A stretch of 64,000 nt of DNA from an uncultured Eggerthellaceae bacterium (GTDB lineage Bacteria > Actinomycetota > Coriobacteriia > Coriobacteriales > Eggerthellaceae), in the NCBI GenBank assembly GCA_944321455.1, contig CALULI010000009.1:121523-185522 (forward strand). The letters are read 5' to 3'. Positions 60,453 through 64,000 of this stretch are shown here, in pieces. The position numbers and the translations under genes were made by a program. The notes below the pieces were generated by a model. That model had not been told where the DNA came from. It worked only from the letters and a program-made list of their open reading frames with translations, and did no database searches. Numbering within the stretch: the stretch's first letter is position 1; the number at the start of each line of letters is the position of its first letter.

Positions 60453-62792
60453 ATGGCAGAGGCTTTATATCGTAAATATCGTCCCGTGACCTTTAAAGAT
60501 GTGGTGGGGCAAGAGCATATTGAACGAACGCTGCGCAACGCTATCGAGCAGGATAAAGTTTCTCATGCCTATCTGTTTTGTGGTCCTCGTGGTACAGGAA
60601 AAACTACCACGGCGCGCATTCTTGCTAAAGCGCTGTTGTGTGAAAAGGGACCAACAATTGATCCTGATGGAACCTGTCCTGAATGCTTGGCTATTGCGTC
60701 AGGTACGCATCCTGATGTGTATGAACTAGACGCGGCAAGCCGCACGGGCGTTGAAAATGTGCGCGAAGAAATTATCAGTCGCGTCAACTATGCGCCAACG
60801 CGTGGCACTTACAAGGTTTATATTATCGACGAAGTTCACATGCTTTCTCCAGCGGCTTTCAATGCGCTGCTTAAAACGCTTGAAGAGCCGCCCGCGCACG
60901 TTGTTTTTATTCTTTGCACCACTGATCCGCAAAAAGTTCCTGAAACCATTCAATCGCGTTGTCAGCGTTTCGATTTTCATCGCATTGCTACCGAAGCTAT
61001 TGTGGCGCGCCTGGGGGCAATTTGTATGGCTGAAGGCGTGGAGTTCGAAGGCGAAGCGCTTGATTTGATTGCGCATCGTGCTGATGGTGGCATGCGCAAC
61101 GCGCTCACCACGCTTGAACAGCTGATTGCATTTGGCGAAGGAACGGTTACGTTTGAGGGCGCTCAGAATCTTTTGGGTTCTCTTGATAATACCGATTTAG
61201 CTGAAATTGTGAACGCTATTGGCACGCGCGATGCTGCGGCGTGCTTTACCTGGGTGGCTCACTACGTTGAAACAGGTGCTGACCTGGCGCAGTTCGTGCG
61301 CGACCTTGCAGAATATATGCGCAATCTCTATCTGATGAGCATGGCGGGAGCTGATGTTGAACTAGAGGTCAGCGATGCCGCCCGTACGATGATGGCACAA
61401 GAGCTGAAGTATTACGGTCAAGATCGGCTGAATCGTATCCTTGGTATCTTGGGCGATGTGATTAAGGATATGCGCACGTCAAGCAATCCTCGTTTAACCT
61501 TTGAAATTGCCTTGGCTCGTATGGTCCGCCCTGAATCGGATTTGACTATCGAAGCGCTTGCTGAGCGAGTCGAAGCGCTTGAGGCCTTAGTGAAGGCGGG
61601 TTATGCGCACCCTGTAGCATCCGCACCGCACCAGGTCACAACACCTCCAGTCTCGACCCAGCAACGTGTGGCTTCTGTGCAGCCATCAGCGACAGCGTCC
61701 GCTTCTGCGCCTGTGTCTTCTCAAGGTGCCTCTGGTGCACCTACGCCATCGCGCAGTGCATCGACGGCGCTACATCCTGAGCCAGCATCTTCCACGGCAG
61801 TATCCGCTTCTGCGTCTGTATCTGTTAACGCTGCAGGGACTTCTGAATCTGCACCAGTTAACGCTGCAGGGACTTCGCCTCAACCAGAACAGGAACAAGC
61901 ATCTTATTCTGCATCGGCTCTCAGCGCTTCAGTAGATCTTGAAAATCCTGCAGCCGTGCAGCGTCTTTGGCATGCCATTACCACCGCTTTGCGCAAAGCA
62001 AATCCTGCTCGTGGTGTGCTGTTTATGAATGCAAAGGTATCGTCTGACACGCAGCAAACGGGACTTCTTATTGAATTTTCTGCTGACAATTCGTTTGCTT
62101 ATACGGCTGCACAGAAAAAAGAAGTCCAACAGCTTCTTGCTCAAACAATTGAGCAAGTGGCAGGAGGCACGGTGCCTTATCGTTTTGCTATAGCAGCTGG
62201 AGGTAAAAAAGCTTCTCGTGCACCACATACTGCATCTGCTCCAACTTCAGTTCCAGCACCTCGCGCATCGGCCCCAGCTCCAGCTTCAGTTCCAGTACCT
62301 AGCGCATCTGCTCAGACTCCAGTGCCTGGCGTATCTGCTGCGACTCCTGCAGCGAGCGCATCTACGCCAGCGCCTGCTGCACTCACTTCAGCTGCTTCTG
62401 TATCAGCGCCTACACCTGTGACAGAATCTGCTACACCAGTGTCTACACCTGCGATGGAAAACGCTACACCAGCACCTACGCCCGTGACGAAACCTGCTGC
62501 ACCTGTGCCGATGGATGATCAGGTACCTTTAGATGTGTATGATTCGTTTGAGCCGCCAATACAGCCGATGGCTCAAGAGCCTGCCGAGCAGTTCCAGGCC
62601 ATGCCTGCGCAAGTTACTCAACAGAACCCTGCTGCTAGTCAGGATCCTCAGCACGTACACGCTGCAGATGAGCAGCCTGTACAGCCAATGCAGTCAACTT
62701 CGGCAGAAACCAACCAAAGTGAAGAAGAGCGCATCAAGGCGTTGCTCACTAACAGTTTCGGAGAAGGTATAAAGTTCGAAGATATTGATTAA
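60453..62792 (+). CDS. dnaX: DNA polymerase III subunits gamma/tau
   Basis: Clamp-loader ATPase of the replisome. The N-terminal AAA+ domain holds Walker A GPRGTGKT (residues 44-51), cysteines C63, C75 and C78 of the zinc module (a fourth cysteine usual at position 72 is aspartate), and DEVHML near 126. Domains II and III extend to about residue 385. At 779 residues it is long because of two Ala/Pro/Ser/Thr-rich stretches (about 390-485 and 590-690), with a folded segment of about 500-580 between them (VQRLWHAITTALRKANPARG). The ribosome site is weak but ATG 60453 matches the family start. ybaB follows after 53 bases. Confidence 0.95.
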   Translation: MAEALYRKYRPVTFKDVVGQEHIERTLRNAIEQDKVSHAYLFCGPRGTGKTTTARILAKALLCEKGPTIDPDGTCPECLAIASGTHPDVYELDAASRTGVENVREEIISRVNYAPTRGTYKVYIIDEVHMLSPAAFNALLKTLEEPPAHVVFILCTTDPQKVPETIQSRCQRFDFHRIATEAIVARLGAICMAEGVEFEGEALDLIAHRADGGMRNALTTLEQLIAFGEGTVTFEGAQNLLGSLDNTDLAEIVNAIGTRDAAACFTWVAHYVETGADLAQFVRDLAEYMRNLYLMSMAGADVELEVSDAARTMMAQELKYYGQDRLNRILGILGDVIKDMRTSSNPRLTFEIALARMVRPESDLTIEALAERVEALEALVKAGYAHPVASAPHQVTTPPVSTQQRVASVQPSATASASAPVSSQGASGAPTPSRSASTALHPEPASSTAVSASASVSVNAAGTSESAPVNAAGTSPQPEQEQASYSASALSASVDLENPAAVQRLWHAITTALRKANPARGVLFMNAKVSSDTQQTGLLIEFSADNSFAYTAAQKKEVQQLLAQTIEQVAGGTVPYRFAIAAGGKKASRAPHTASAPTSVPAPRASAPAPASVPVPSASAQTPVPGVSAATPAASASTPAPAALTSAASVSAPTPVTESATPVSTPAMENATPAPTPVTKPAAPVPMDDQVPLDVYDSFEPPIQPMAQEPAEQFQAMPAQVTQQNPAASQDPQHVHAADEQPVQPMQSTSAETNQSEEERIKALLTNSFGEGIKFEDID

Positions 62793-62845
62793 TAATTCGC
62801 TAGAATGCTATAAGTTAGCGACTTTGATCTACAAGGAGATATCGT

Positions 62846-63196
62846 ATGGATATGCGCAAAATGATGCGTCAAGCTCAGCAGATGCAAAAAGAATTTGCTA
62901 AAGCTCAGGAAGAAATTTCTTCCATGACTCATGAAGGCACCGCTGGCGGCGGCATGGTAAGGGTTGTTGCTACGGGTGACTTGAAAATTACGTCAGTAAC
63001 TATTGATCCTGATGCGGTTGATCCCGAAGACGTTGAAATGCTGCAGGATATGATCGCAGCAGCTACCAACGAAGCGCTGCGTGGCATTTCTGATATGACC
63101 GCTCAGCGCATGAATGCAGTTACGGGCGGAATGCCTGGCATGGGCGGCGGCCTGCCTGGAATGGGCGGAATGCCTGGTATGCCTCGTATGCGCTAA
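62846..63196 (+). CDS. YbaB/EbfC nucleoid-associated protein
   Basis: Small DNA-binding protein of 116 residues that works as a dimer. N-terminal MDMRKMMRQAQQMQKEFAKAQ and the central GGGMVRVVATGDLKITSVTIDP are family signatures. The C-terminus is a Gly/Met/Pro-rich repeat (GMPGMGG type). AAGGAG precedes ATG 62846. dnaX-ybaB-recR is a widely conserved order. Confidence 0.95.
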   Translation: MDMRKMMRQAQQMQKEFAKAQEEISSMTHEGTAGGGMVRVVATGDLKITSVTIDPDAVDPEDVEMLQDMIAAATNEALRGISDMTAQRMNAVTGGMPGMGGGLPGMGGMPGMPRMR

Positions 63197-63217
63197 GAAA
63201 GAGGCTTTCTAACCACT

Positions 63218-63814
63218 ATGTATGCAGCTTCTGCAATACAAAAGCTTCTCGACGAACTTGAGCGCCTTCCTGGTATTGGTCCTAAATCAGCTCAGCGAAT
63301 TGCCTACTGGATCCTCAACACCGACAGGACCGAGGCAATTCGTCTTGCTGATGCCATTATTGAAGTGAAGGACACGGTTCATTTTTGTTCTCGCTGTTTC
63401 AATTACGCACAGGATGACCTGTGCGATATCTGCGCTTCTCTTAAGCGCGATCATTCTCTTATCTGTGTTGTTTCAGAGCCACGCGATATTCCTCCCATTG
63501 AACGAACGGGAGCCTTTGAGGGCGTCTATCATGTGCTGGGTGGTGTCATTTCGCCGCTTGAGGGCATCGGGCCTGACAGTCTTCATATCACCGAACTTTT
63601 GGGCCGCATAAATGACCCTGCGGTCAAAGAAGTTATTCTTGCCACCAACCCTAATATTGAAGGCGAAACAACCGCAAGCTACCTTGCTCGTTTACTTAAA
63701 CCGACAGGCGTTACTGTTTCGCGTCTTGCAAGTGGTCTTCCAGTAGGCGGAGATCTAGAATTTGCTGATGAAGTAACGCTGGGACGTGCTATTGAATCTC
63801 GTCACGAACTGTAA
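63218..63814 (+). CDS. recR: Recombination protein RecR
   Basis: Mediator that, with RecO and RecF, loads RecA on gapped DNA. It has 198 residues. The N-terminal helix-hairpin-helix is [17 protein letters not shown], the zinc finger uses C57, C60, C69 and C72, and the TOPRIM domain follows ([16 protein letters not shown]). It is the third gene of the dnaX operon. A perfect 8-bp inverted repeat follows. Confidence 0.96.
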   Translation: MYAASAIQKLLDELERLPGIGPKSAQRIAYWILNTDRTEAIRLADAIIEVKDTVHFCSRCFNYAQDDLCDICASLKRDHSLICVVSEPRDIPPIERTGAFEGVYHVLGGVISPLEGIGPDSLHITELLGRINDPAVKEVILATNPNIEGETTASYLARLLKPTGVTVSRLASGLPVGGDLEFADEVTLGRAIESRHEL

Positions 63815-63835
63815 AAAAAGACCAGGTCATTGGCG

Positions 63836-63855
63836 GATAAAGTCTTCACTTTATC
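63836..63855. other. Perfect 8-bp inverted repeat after recR
   Basis: GATAAAGT and ACTTTATC around CTTC form a hairpin 22 bases after recR. No T-run follows, so it may be a weak terminator or a site upstream of the next promoter. Confidence 0.5.
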
Positions 63856-63870
63856 AAGCGAAAAAGAGCT

Positions 63871-64000
63871 TCAAAAAATTTTTTCAAAAAAGTTTAAAAA
63901 AGTTCTTGACATGGTGGAGGGAAAAGAGGATTATATCTTCTTGCGCGCTCGGCAATACCGAGAGCACAAAGCAGTATCAGAAGAGCTGCTTTGAGAACCT
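63871..64000 (+). promoter_or_regulatory. Strong promoter and leader, probably of an rRNA operon
   Basis: A run of A- and T-tracts (63871-63903) resembles an UP element. TTGACA follows at 63906-63911, with a -10 region near 63929-63936 (GATTATAT). The leader holds two hairpins (GCTCGG/CCGAG near 63948-63962, AAAGCAG 63968-63974 with CTGCTTT 63986-63992). Its last bases CTGCTTTGAGAACCT resemble the boxA antitermination site found before 16S rRNA. The rRNA itself would lie beyond the window. Confidence 0.65.

Noticed and set aside
62105..62210. A dnaX frameshift site giving a separate gamma subunit (A-runs at about 62115 and 62204)
   Set aside because: The A6 runs are in the AAA-AAA phase without the A-AAA-AAG heptamer or an obvious downstream stem, and they lie far past the position used in other bacteria.

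Overview
This window looks like chromosomal housekeeping DNA from an anaerobic, high-GC-lineage Gram-positive bacterium, most likely Actinomycetota, class Coriobacteriia, and perhaps an Eggerthellaceae relative of moderate GC. That placement is inference. It rests on a TsaB-RimI-TsaD fusion protein, a DHPS-HPPK fusion, an NfnAB-type ferredoxin:NADP oxidoreductase, a ferredoxin-tailed aldo/keto reductase, formate-tetrahydrofolate ligase with a separate FchA cyclohydrolase, a CIRCE-controlled groESL operon, menaquinone methylation, and a small SRP RNA near dnaX-ybaB-recR. I saw no transposase, phage module or CRISPR array. Gene density is high, intergenic gaps are short, and most genes lie on the + strand.

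Layout. 1-2742: end of an aldo/keto reductase, then larE-larB-larC-like genes for nickel-pincer nucleotide cofactor synthesis, with LarE and LarC unusually short. 2842-12898: membrane-linked Ser/Thr kinase, pyridoxal kinase, serS, and a run of envelope or stress proteins (proline/glutamine-rich anchored protein, a degenerate Ddl-like ATP-grasp protein, YtxH, PRC-barrel, TVP38, TM2). 12975-19000: aldolase, solitary prepilin peptidase, tRNA-Leu(CAA), aminotransferase with HAD phosphatase, TetR regulator, holin-like membrane protein. 19186-26149: tilS-maf-hpt-ftsH-folPK-birA, followed by mntP, bioY and a two-component system. 29392-33440: coaX, then the one-carbon set fhs-fchA-folD. 33446-36452: tRNA t6A synthesis (tsaE plus the fusion). 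36457-41783: menG, a metal-ligand-poor amidohydrolase homologue, tatA-tatC, hypA-hypB. 42058-44143: heat-shock promoter, CIRCE, groES-groEL. 44290-50468: crotonase, MaoC hydratase, RNA methyltransferases, metal exporter, tRNA-Gln, NYN nuclease and a class III CoA-transferase. 50598-55563: rpsB-tsf, murA, LytR-family ligase. 55805-59440: nfnA-nfnB and folC. 59522-63814: SRP RNA, DedA protein, dnaX-ybaB-recR. The last 100 bases carry a strong promoter, an A/T-tract and a boxA-like leader that look like the start of an rRNA operon.

Working together. Folate synthesis (FolPK, FolC) supplies the Fhs/FchA/FolD one-carbon route. BioY imports biotin for BirA. HypA/HypB and the Lar proteins share nickel as their metal. 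NfnAB would balance ferredoxin, NADH and NADPH pools in an anaerobe. The most unusual points are the reduced Lar pathway, two homologues that have lost catalytic or metal ligands (the Ddl-like protein and the amidohydrolase), the triple t6A fusion, a perfect 12-bp palindrome in front of the aminotransferase, a possible small protein between hypA and hypB, and a 30-bp tandem repeat running out of the lytR gene. I did not find a clearly new multi-gene system; the Lar variant is the best candidate.
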